A DNA stretch of 15,272 nucleotides, from positions 1 through 15,272 of the forward strand of contig JAHFOP010000014.1 in assembly GCA_023261605.1 (NCBI GenBank). The letters are read 5' to 3'. Below the pieces are notes generated by a model. That model did no database searches. It was given only the letters and a program-made list of their open reading frames with translations, and was not told the origin of the DNA. Each line of letters starts with the position of its first letter. Within the stretch, counting starts at the first letter, position 1. The DNA comes from Candidatus Moraniibacteriota bacterium (GTDB taxonomy: Bacteria; Patescibacteriota; Minisyncoccia; Moranbacterales; UBA2206). A program made the translations under genes and the position numbers. Below, piece by piece: positions 1-6,578 of this stretch.

Positions 1-382
1 GCTGTTCAAAGAACCTATACAGCTGGTTATATTCATCCATCACTTTCATATATTTTTTCCACTCCGAAAGTGCATTTCTGTTGTTCAATTCAGGAATTTC
101 GTAGGCTTTCAATTTTTTATCTAACAATTCGGAATCACTTAATATTTTTTCAAAAAAATCATCCCGAAATAGCTTCTTGCTCAATTCATAGGCTTGTCTA
201 TTGCCTCTCTCCGTAAGATAGGTCCTAGTTATATCATTTTCATACAACACCCGATATTCGACTGCCCCATAGGTATAATTGTTAAATATCAGGTCAAGCA
301 GCAACGGACTGAATCCGGACACAGCAAAATGCAATGTGTAGGGATGGCTTTTTTTGATTTTCGCTTCCTTGTTATGGATCAT
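1..382 (-). CDS. Probable PEP-utilising-enzyme-like protein, N-terminal part (runs off window start)
   Basis: The reading frame opens with ATG at 380-382 and stays open to base 1, giving 127 codons, so the C-terminus is missing. The start overlaps the stop of the upstream gene by four bases (ATGA), which suggests translational coupling. The visible part is charged and predicted helical. It has the same layout as the upstream protein: a stretch like 'YENDITRTYLTERGNRQAYE', then a Trp-rich helix, then a Y-N-Q-L-Y-R-F-F-E-Q segment that lines up by eye with Y-G-N-L-M-R-S-Y-I-V-T-Q-P upstream. It is therefore inferred to be a tandem paralogue, possibly also ending in a phosphohistidine swivelling domain outside the window. 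That ending cannot be seen. The reading frame is clear, the function is tentative. Confidence 0.6.
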   Translation of the reverse strand, partial: MIHNKEAKIKKSHPYTLHFAVSGFSPLLLDLIFNNYTYGAVEYRVLYENDITRTYLTERGNRQAYELSKKLFRDDFFEKILSDSELLDKKLKAYEIPELNNRNALSEWKKYMKVMDEYNQLYRFFEQ

Positions 383-1716
383 TTATTTTTCTTTACAATT
401 CTTACTACTCCCTTCTCCGCATCCACCTCCACTAGATCTCCGTCTTTGAGAACTTGCGTCGCAATCTTAGTGCCGATGATGCAAGGCTTTTTGAGTTCCC
501 GTGCCACGATCGCCGCATGACACGTGATGCCGCCTTCGTCGGTGATGATTGCCCCCGCCTTTTTACAGGCCATAATAATATTTGGTCTGGTCATCTCACT
601 CACCAAAATATCTCCTTCTGACATATTTTTGATTTTTTCCGCGTGATCAGACGATCGGGTATACGAGAGAACAACTACCCTGCCTTTCGCAATCCCTCCC
701 GAAGCAACATTGCCTTTGATTTCCAAAACATCTCCATCCACATCATTGATGCTTTTGATGAAATCCACCGCTTCTTCCCCTTCTAATGTCACAATCTCTT
801 CGTTTTTCAAGATTTTGGCAAAACCTTTCAGCCTCTTATTCAATATTTTTTCATTTACTATTTTTCCAAATGAAATCAAGTCCATCAGTTCCTGCTCATC
901 ATATTTCCTGAGCATATTTTTAGAAATGTTATAGCGTGATTTCAATTCAATGAGGAACAATTCGAAAAAATATATGGTCGGCATCCAGACAAGCCTCATT
1001 TTCATTCTGATTTCTCCTATGGATGCCAAGACATTTCCCAGCTCCACGACATCATCCGGCAATTTTTTTTCTTCGATGAGCTGTAATTTTTTCCTGTCAT
1101 CTTTGATCTTAGTCTCATACAGAGAAACTTTCAAAATATCTTTGTCAATCTTGGCATCTTCGTGCCTGATTAGCTCTGAAAAAGATTTTTTGAAAAAATC
1201 TCCCTCGTGTGAAAAAACAAATTCCTCTTTTGAAGATGTCAACGCGAAAAAAATATCTTCTTGGTCATCGAAATTCGCCAATTTCCGCCTCAGCTCCTTC
1301 TCGATATTTGCAATATATATCGGCTGAGTGACTATATATGAACGCATCAGATTGCCATACGGTATCACATAGTCCAAATCTTCCCGGAATAGTTCCTCAT
1401 TACTTAGCTGATGCAAATCCAAACCAACCAAGTGCCACATTACCTTGTTCATATCTTCAATTTCTTTGTCAACTTTTTTCTTTAGTTGATTGAAGCCATC
1501 TCTTTCAACATAAAATTCATAACCTTTTTGGGCCAAGCTTTCTAATTCACTTTCTTTCAGATAGAATTCCGCGTGAAAATCTTTTGCAAACACTACTGCC
1601 TCTGTAGCTGAAAGGCCAAAAGCTGCTTTCGACCCATAATTTTCAACTGTGCTTTCCAGTTCATGATTATTAAGATTTTCTTCCACCCACATCCGGATAT
1701 ATTTTTGTGAATCCAT
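379..1716 (-). CDS. Helical domain plus PEP-utilising phosphohistidine (swivelling) domain protein
   Basis: A 445-residue protein. Residues about 334-441 form a PEP-utilising-enzyme mobile domain (PF00391 type). It has the SGGIAKGRVVVL entry strand and the catalytic motif TDEGGITCHAAIVARE, with His400 as the expected phospho-acceptor, followed by KPCIIGT. Residues 1-330 are mainly charged helix and I do not recognise them. There is no ATP-binding domain, and no TIM-barrel PEP/pyruvate domain follows: the protein stops right after the swivelling domain. In PEP synthase, PPDK and rifampin phosphotransferase this domain carries phosphate between two active sites. Here the ATP-binding domain is a separate gene two genes upstream (3333-4274). 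The gene starts 35 bp after the preceding stop, without a Shine-Dalgarno, and its TGA overlaps the next ATG. The swivelling domain is certain, the substrate is unknown. Confidence 0.88.
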   Translation of the reverse strand: MDSQKYIRMWVEENLNNHELESTVENYGSKAAFGLSATEAVVFAKDFHAEFYLKESELESLAQKGYEFYVERDGFNQLKKKVDKEIEDMNKVMWHLVGLDLHQLSNEELFREDLDYVIPYGNLMRSYIVTQPIYIANIEKELRRKLANFDDQEDIFFALTSSKEEFVFSHEGDFFKKSFSELIRHEDAKIDKDILKVSLYETKIKDDRKKLQLIEEKKLPDDVVELGNVLASIGEIRMKMRLVWMPTIYFFELFLIELKSRYNISKNMLRKYDEQELMDLISFGKIVNEKILNKRLKGFAKILKNEEIVTLEGEEAVDFIKSINDVDGDVLEIKGNVASGGIAKGRVVVLSYTRSSDHAEKIKNMSEGDILVSEMTRPNIIMACKKAGAIITDEGGITCHAAIVARELKKPCIIGTKIATQVLKDGDLVEVDAEKGVVRIVKKNK

Positions 1717-1751
1717 ATGGATATTATGCTACTAAAAATTGTTACTGATCC

Positions 1752-3185
1752 CTAGGCTTCAAGCTCAGATTTTTCACCCCGTCTTTCCAATTCCATCTTG
1801 CCGTCAGTTGCAGTTTTAATGTTGAGAGCTTCACAATTTTTCATACTGTGATCACCGAAATACTTTTCCAAGACCGGACTAGCATAATTTTCATGTCCAA
1901 ATCCCAGAATTTTCAAATTTTTTTCCAAACCACTCTCTTTGGCTTTCTCCATTCCCCATTGAGCCAATTCAACTATGTGCTGAAATCTTTTTTCCATCTG
2001 TTCAGCATTTCTAACATCTGGAAATAATTTCTTGATTTGATCGGCATATGTATGGTAGACCGTGCCAAATCCCCCTTTTTTGATCTCGTCCGGAGCGTTG
2101 TTTATAATTTCTCTGGCCGCGAGCCATCTTTCCCTCAGCTCTTCAGGCAGTTTTTCTGCAATTGATTTTTGCACCACTTCCGGCAAACTCGATACAAAAA
2201 TTGAATGTTCCAGATAGCTTCTCGGGTTGAGCGACAACATACTGCTCATTCTGACATATCCATCTGTTTCCTTGTCAGAAAGCGCTAGATTGGTTTTTCC
2301 TGGTTTCATTATTTCAAAATTTCTTTTCTTAGCTTCTTGCCTATATATATCCGCTGTCGCCAAAGCTCGTGCCTCATTACTGGAAGCAAAAAACAAAACG
2401 TCTTTTTCAGAATCAAGGCCTTGAAAAAACTCCTCGGCCTCTTTCTTAGCTAGTTCAATTCCTGGTTCTGACAAATCTGGAAAAACTTGATCTTTCGGAT
2501 CAAAACCCTTCATACCTGCTTCTTTCTGCTTTATAATTGTCTTATAGTTTGAGGCACTATGTCTGATATAATGAGCACTGTGTTGCTCTCCATTACTACT
2601 ACCATCATCTCCTTCTGCTGTCTCATTACTCACGGTTTTTTCTTCTTCATTTATCTTTCGGCTAGCATCTTTAATCAAGGACTCAAAATCTTCTGCTCTG
2701 CGAGGAAGCGTATACCCCGCAGCTATATAATCAACACTGTATTTTTCATCGTCAACTTTTTCATTTAATTCTGCTATTTTTTCTTCAAGAGCAGCAATCT
2801 TATTTTGCAAATCAGCAATATCGCCATAAATTGAAGAAGTTTCAGCTTCCATTTGACTGACACTTTTAGCAGACTCCATTATCTGTTTTTGCCATTTTGG
2901 ATCCTCAAGTTTTTCTTTTAATTCTAAGGCTTTTTTATCTACCTCATCTTGCGTTTCAGCTTCTACGGGAAACCATTTATCACTTGCATCCAGAACTTCA
3001 AGCGCTTCTTTAAAGGCAGCATTGTTCTGTTCCAGTGAAATAATTCTGCCAGCAAGACCGTCAGTTGTAGTGCCAAGACCATTGCCTGATTTTTCGATTT
3101 TAAATGTAGCCGGCCTATATTCTTCTTGCTTTTTTTGTTCAGGAGCGGGTTTCATTCCCATCTGATCCATTTTTGGTTCAGGCAT
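1752..3185 (-). CDS. Divergent histidine phosphatase superfamily protein with N-terminal coiled coil
   Basis: A 477-residue protein. The N-terminus is hydrophilic with no signal peptide. Residues about 113-146 are a heptad-like coiled coil (DLQNKIAALEEKIAELNEKV). From residue 203 it resembles the histidine phosphatase/phosphoglycerate mutase fold: AHYIRHSAS with R208-H209, ASSNEARALATADIY with R273, and ILGFGHENY with H431. These match the catalytic RHG, the second arginine and the second histidine of the family, except that Gly after RH is Ser and the spacing is longer than usual. Family members remove phosphate from small metabolites, proteins or, in SixA, phosphohistidine. It lies between the ATP-binding and phosphohistidine-domain genes, which makes the last option attractive but unproven. 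ATG start without Shine-Dalgarno; a possible promoter lies about 55-80 bp upstream. Confidence 0.72.
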   Translation of the reverse strand: MPEPKMDQMGMKPAPEQKKQEEYRPATFKIEKSGNGLGTTTDGLAGRIISLEQNNAAFKEALEVLDASDKWFPVEAETQDEVDKKALELKEKLEDPKWQKQIMESAKSVSQMEAETSSIYGDIADLQNKIAALEEKIAELNEKVDDEKYSVDYIAAGYTLPRRAEDFESLIKDASRKINEEEKTVSNETAEGDDGSSNGEQHSAHYIRHSASNYKTIIKQKEAGMKGFDPKDQVFPDLSEPGIELAKKEAEEFFQGLDSEKDVLFFASSNEARALATADIYRQEAKKRNFEIMKPGKTNLALSDKETDGYVRMSSMLSLNPRSYLEHSIFVSSLPEVVQKSIAEKLPEELRERWLAAREIINNAPDEIKKGGFGTVYHTYADQIKKLFPDVRNAEQMEKRFQHIVELAQWGMEKAKESGLEKNLKILGFGHENYASPVLEKYFGDHSMKNCEALNIKTATDGKMELERRGEKSELEA

Positions 3186-3238
3186 ATGTTTTTATTATTT
3201 TAATTAATTATTAAATTATGCTTTATATGCTCATATTA

Positions 3239-3266
3239 ATTGTATTCCGAATAAAAGAAAATACAA
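3239..3266 (-). promoter_or_regulatory. Possible sigma70-type promoter for the histidine-phosphatase gene
   Basis: On the minus strand TTGTAT (3261-3266) and TACAAT (3239-3244) are separated by 16 bp, giving an expected start near 3232 and a leader of roughly 45 bases. It lies in a 147-bp AT-rich gap, the widest gap in this minus-strand run. The -10 box matches 5 of 6 consensus bases, the -35 box is weak. In such AT-rich DNA a chance match is quite possible. Confidence 0.35.
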
Positions 3267-3332
3267 ATCCATAATTTTCCATTCTTCTCTAAAGCTCGCG
3301 CCGCCATGCGCTATATGATTAAAAAAGTTCAT

Positions 3333-4274
3333 CTACCCCAACGTCGTAATCGGCCTCGATTGCACGATATAGAATTTCTTTTTTTCATAGGCCCATTCGA
3401 TATCACAGGGGAAGCCGTAATGGTTTTCAATTTTCATGATGAGGTCGGACAGGTCCAGAATCTGTTTGCGGTTCAGCTTCTGTTTGGCTCCTTCTACAGC
3501 CGGAATGTCTTGCCAGAGATTGCCGCCGTCTTTTTTCCTGAAGAGTCCGCGGGACTGCTCGGAAACATTAATGTCGATGATGGCTCTGGGGTTTTTCTCA
3601 ATAACATAGGCATCGGGTGTGATAGAGCCGGAAACGATGGCCTCGCCCAGTCCTAGTCCAGCTTCGATGATGATCTGATTGTAATCCTGCGTCACCGGAT
3701 GAACCGAAAAAGCGATGCCGGAAACTTCTGATTCAATCATGCGCTGCACCACCACCGCCACGGAAATTTTTTGCTGGTGCAATTTTTTCTCGAAGCGATA
3801 GAAGATGGCGCGCGGCGTGAAAAGCGAAGCCCAACATTTTTGGACGTTCGCGAGCAAGGTTTTTTCGGTGGTGTTGAGATAGCTTTCCAATTGTCCGGCC
3901 CAAGCCGCTTCGGCTCCGTCTTCAGCTGTGGCACTCGACCGGACAGCTACGAATTCCGCTTTGAGTTTTTGGAATTCTTTTTTGACTTCCTGTTTGATGT
4001 CTTCCGGCATCTTGGCTTTTAAGACGAGAGCTTGGATTTTTTCCGAAGCGTTTTCCACCGTGTGGATCTTCTGATGGTCCACTTTTTTCAAGATGGCATC
4101 AATCTCCACATTGAGGTCAGTCTCTTCCAGAAATCTTTCAAAAGATTCTGAGAGCAAGACGAATCCGGAAGGAACCGGAATGCCGGCAGTTGTCATTTCT
4201 CCCAAAGATGCGCCTTTGCCGCCGGCAATGGCTGCATCAGTTTTGGAAATTTTCGCGAAAGGTTTAGTAAACAT
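3333..4274 (-). CDS. Stand-alone PEP synthase/PPDK-type ATP-binding domain protein
   Basis: A 313-residue protein covering the nucleotide-binding domain of the PEP synthase/pyruvate phosphate dikinase family (PF01326 type). Motifs in order: GGKGASLGEM (18-27), VRSSATAEDG (111-120), QRMIESEVSGIAFSVHP (177-193), GLGLGEAIVSGSITPDAYV (206-224) and DIEWAYEKKKFYIVQSRPIT (291-310). All lie where ATP-binding residues are expected, so the domain looks active. Full-length PEP synthase is near 800 residues and continues into the swivelling His domain. This protein stops three residues after RPIT, exactly at the domain border. The missing domain type occurs in 379-1716. In the family this domain transfers phosphate from ATP to the His of the swivelling domain; doing so in trans is inferred. 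It follows the deacetylase gene by 15 bp. ATG start, no Shine-Dalgarno. Confidence 0.9.
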   Translation of the reverse strand: MFTKPFAKISKTDAAIAGGKGASLGEMTTAGIPVPSGFVLLSESFERFLEETDLNVEIDAILKKVDHQKIHTVENASEKIQALVLKAKMPEDIKQEVKKEFQKLKAEFVAVRSSATAEDGAEAAWAGQLESYLNTTEKTLLANVQKCWASLFTPRAIFYRFEKKLHQQKISVAVVVQRMIESEVSGIAFSVHPVTQDYNQIIIEAGLGLGEAIVSGSITPDAYVIEKNPRAIIDINVSEQSRGLFRKKDGGNLWQDIPAVEGAKQKLNRKQILDLSDLIMKIENHYGFPCDIEWAYEKKKFYIVQSRPITTLG

Positions 4275-4289
4275 ATAATTTAAAAAGTT

Positions 4290-5042
4290 TTAAAAATTAT
4301 CTCTCAAAAATTCAAGTTCTTCCGGACGTTCCGGATGAAAAACCAATTCGGTTTGGCCGGGACTGGGCAGATTTTCAAAAAATAATTCCTGATTCTCGAT
4401 CCAATCAAAGCTGACTAAAAAATCAGAAGTGTTGAGGACATAGGGCACATCTTTGGCGATATGTGGCGGCGTGACAAAAATGCGATTCAGGCGCGCGTTG
4501 ATGCGTCGCAAAATGTTCAGTATAAAAGCTACTGGGGTCAATTTCAAGCCAGTTTTATATTCCCACTTACCCAATCGCATAAAAGAAATGTTGAATTTTT
4601 CTCGGAGCGCCAACACCACCCGAAAAAACGGTGGGAAGAAATGCATATGTTCATGCGAGTTGATCCCGTCCGGATACTTACCAAACAACACATAGAAATC
4701 TTCAATCTGTTTTTTCCAAATAAGCTTCACCTTGATTGAGGAATAGCGTCCGATGATAACATCAATAAGAAAAAGTATTCCGCGCCAGACAACGTTGCGC
4801 CCAGCCTCCGCTTCCCGTTTCACAAAAAAATCTTTTTCCAAAAGATGCAAATGGATATCAATTTTGATTCCTGTTGCCAAAAGTTCCCGCACTTCTTTCT
4901 TTGATATCTGACCATCTATCATCACGCCAGTCCGATCGATTTTCTTTTCGCGCGCCAACGCCAAAATATTACGATTAGCTATTTCACTCACCCCAAAATC
5001 ATCCGCGGAGATTATTAGGTTGTTGGAATATTGAGAATACAA
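4290..5042 (-). CDS. YdjC/ChbG-family carbohydrate deacetylase
   Basis: A 250-residue protein of the YdjC/ChbG/HpnK family (PF04794 type), metal-dependent deacetylases acting on N-acetylated sugars. Visible signatures: LIISADDFGVS with the Asp pair D14-D15, IDIHLHL with H64 and H66, NSHEHMHFFP with H130, H132 and H134, and LVFHPE with H236 near the C-terminus. These are the expected metal ligands and catalytic positions. No signal peptide, so it is probably cytoplasmic. The start appears to be TTG at 5040-5042: an in-frame TAA lies only two codons upstream and there is no ATG before the essential ADDFG motif. The gap to the ribH stop is 13 bp. The substrate cannot be told from sequence; neighbours give no sugar pathway. 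Confidence 0.85.
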   Translation of the reverse strand: MYSQYSNNLIISADDFGVSEIANRNILALAREKKIDRTGVMIDGQISKKEVRELLATGIKIDIHLHLLEKDFFVKREAEAGRNVVWRGILFLIDVIIGRYSSIKVKLIWKKQIEDFYVLFGKYPDGINSHEHMHFFPPFFRVVLALREKFNISFMRLGKWEYKTGLKLTPVAFILNILRRINARLNRIFVTPPHIAKDVPYVLNTSDFLVSFDWIENQELFFENLPSPGQTELVFHPERPEELEFLRDNF

Positions 5043-5055
5043 CAGAGTTTATATT

Positions 5056-5523
5056 TTAAAATTTTATAGCTAACATTTTCAAAGCCGCACTAGCCGCCTC
5101 TCTTCCTTTGTTGTTTTTGCCACTGGATCTTTCCACGGCTTGACCCAAATTATCAGTCGTAATGATGCCAAATCCAATCGGAATGGAAAATTTAAGCATC
5201 ACATCCATAGCGCCACGCGAAACTTCACTGGCGATATAATAATAATGATCCGTTTCGCCTTTGATGACACAACCAAGGATGACGATGGCATCCAAGTTAT
5301 TTTTCTCAACCAATTTTTGGCAAGCCAGAGGGATCTCAAAAGCCCCAGGAACTTTGATGAGTTGAATATTTTCCTCTTTGACTCCATTTTTATGCAAAAT
5401 TTCTATAGCTGCATCCTGCATTCTGCCAACGATATCATCGTTAAATTCGGCCGCCACTATCGCTATTTTCAATTTCTCTCCATCAATTATTGACTCCTTC
5501 TTGTCTCGATTTTCTCTAAACAT
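5056..5523 (-). CDS. ribH: 6,7-dimethyl-8-ribityllumazine synthase
   Basis: A 155-residue protein, normal length for lumazine synthase. It condenses 5-amino-6-ribitylamino-uracil with dihydroxybutanone phosphate to form the lumazine precursor of riboflavin. Motifs: IAIVAAEFND near the N-terminus for the pyrimidine site, VPGAFEIP (58-65), GCVIKGETDHYYY (84-96) with catalytic His93, and the C-terminal ERSSGKNNKGREAA with phosphate-binding Arg/Lys. The family forms pentamers or 60-mer capsids. It sits 18 bp downstream of riboflavin synthase and probably shares its transcript. ATG start, no Shine-Dalgarno and no FMN riboswitch-like leader in the short gap. Confidence 0.95.
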   Translation of the reverse strand: MFRENRDKKESIIDGEKLKIAIVAAEFNDDIVGRMQDAAIEILHKNGVKEENIQLIKVPGAFEIPLACQKLVEKNNLDAIVILGCVIKGETDHYYYIASEVSRGAMDVMLKFSIPIGFGIITTDNLGQAVERSSGKNNKGREAASAALKMLAIKF

Positions 5524-5541
5524 ATTTTATAAAAAAGTGAT

Positions 5542-6141
5542 TTATTTATTTTTTAAACTCGTGGCATAGAAATTGTAGATATATTTGGCCAGCACATCTG
5601 TTTCGATGTTGACGTCATCGCCGACTTTGTACGTTCCCATATTGGTGTTTTCCAAAGTATAGCTCACTAGAGAAACACTGAACCAATCCGCGCCAGTGTC
5701 CACCACCGTGAGACTCGTGCCATCGATTGACACCGAGCCTTTGGGCGCGATGAATTTCATGAATTTTTTCGGCACGCGCACTTTGACCACTCGCGACTCG
5801 GCCACTTTTTTCACTCCCAACACTTTCCCACGGGTGTCAATGTGTCCTTGCACCATATGTCCGTCCAATAGATCATTCATTTTCAAGCTTTTTTCCAGAT
5901 TTAACGGAGTGCCTTTTTTGAAATCTCCGACGGTTGTTTTGGCAATTGTCTCTGGCATATATTCAACTTCAAAATTTTTTGCCGTCACGGTGCGCACAGT
6001 CGAACAAACTCCATTAATGGAAATGCTTTCACCCAGTTTTATTTTCCAACTAATTGGCTTTTTCACTTCTACAAAAAGGCTGCCCTTCTGAGAAGAAATT
6101 TTTTCAACTTGTGAAACTTTTTTGATTATACCCGTAAACAT
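5542..6141 (-). CDS. ribE: Riboflavin synthase, alpha subunit
   Basis: A 199-residue protein beginning with the hallmark MFTGII. Two lumazine-binding barrels are visible: one with GESISINGVCSTV (37-49), the other with KGSVSIDGTSLTV (134-146), joined around GHMVQGHIDTRG (94-105), and closing with NIETDVLAKY (178-187). It catalyses dismutation of two lumazine molecules into riboflavin and the ribitylamino-uracil, in the cytoplasm, usually as a trimer. In barrel 1 the usual Leu of GVCLTV is Ser, a small oddity outside the catalytic Cys/Ser positions. It follows the riboflavin kinase gene by 54 bp and precedes ribH. Called ribE here; ribC in some naming systems. Confidence 0.95.
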   Translation of the reverse strand: MFTGIIKKVSQVEKISSQKGSLFVEVKKPISWKIKLGESISINGVCSTVRTVTAKNFEVEYMPETIAKTTVGDFKKGTPLNLEKSLKMNDLLDGHMVQGHIDTRGKVLGVKKVAESRVVKVRVPKKFMKFIAPKGSVSIDGTSLTVVDTGADWFSVSLVSYTLENTNMGTYKVGDDVNIETDVLAKYIYNFYATSLKNK

Positions 6142-6173
6142 GCGCTTTTTTATATTCGAATTATTGCGTTACG

Positions 6174-6192
6174 CTACCCTATCTCTACCCTA
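6174..6192. repeat. Short direct repeat, two CTACCCTA copies
   Basis: In the 54-bp gap between the riboflavin kinase stop and the ribE start, CTACCCTA occurs at 6174-6181 and 6185-6192, an 11-bp period (one helical turn). It could be a small protein-binding site or chance. No function can be assigned. Confidence 0.4.
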
Positions 6193-6195
6193 AGA

Positions 6196-6540
6196 CTACT
6201 CCATATTCCTGATTTTTTCAACATCACGCGTAATTTGCGCAATCAAATCCGCCTCATTGGAAAAAATGATAGTGTCTCTCAATTTTCGGCCGATTTCAAG
6301 TTCAATAGTTTTCCCACGTAAATTTCCGGAAAAATCCAAGATGTGCGCCTCTAAAAGATTATTTTGAATATCAATAAAGATGGCCACCTTTTTCTCACTG
6401 TTCTCTAAAAAAATATTACCAGCATAAACCCCATCGCCAAAACTAGCCACCGATTCTTCGTCCAACCTCAAATTGACCGTCGGAAAACCGATCTTCTCCC
6501 CCTTATTTTTCCCACTAATTACGACTCCTTCTATTTTCAT
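6196..6540 (-). CDS. Stand-alone riboflavin kinase
   Basis: A 114-residue protein matching the C-terminal flavokinase domain of RibF (PF01687 type). It would phosphorylate riboflavin to FMN with ATP. Signatures: GVVISGKNKGEKIGFPTVNL, where GFPTVNL is the nucleotide/metal loop, then DGVYAGNI, EAHILDFSGNLRGK with the likely catalytic Glu, and the closing KLRD...F...DLIAQI.RD pattern. Bifunctional bacterial RibF is about 300 residues with an N-terminal FAD synthetase. Only 38 bp separate this ATG from the ABC transporter stop, so that domain is absent, not frameshifted. FAD would need another enzyme. It is transcribed just ahead of ribE and ribH, forming a short flavin cluster. Confidence 0.9.
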   Translation of the reverse strand: MKIEGVVISGKNKGEKIGFPTVNLRLDEESVASFGDGVYAGNIFLENSEKKVAIFIDIQNNLLEAHILDFSGNLRGKTIELEIGRKLRDTIIFSNEADLIAQITRDVEKIRNME

Positions 6541-6578
6541 ACTTTTTTTTTCATTTCATTCTTATCTTTTGCGAGGTA

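Noticed and set aside
950..1327. Plus-strand open frame of 125 codons, Ser/Phe-rich
   Set aside because: This composition is typical of the complement of Lys/Glu-rich helical coding sequence; it lies inside the phosphohistidine-domain gene.
3306..3656. Plus-strand open frame of 116 codons
   Set aside because: It is the antisense shadow of the ATP-binding domain gene, which has all family motifs.
5524..6195. FMN riboswitch before the riboflavin genes
   Set aside because: The gaps before ribH (18 bp), ribE (54 bp) and the kinase (38 bp) are too short and lack the conserved multi-helix pattern.
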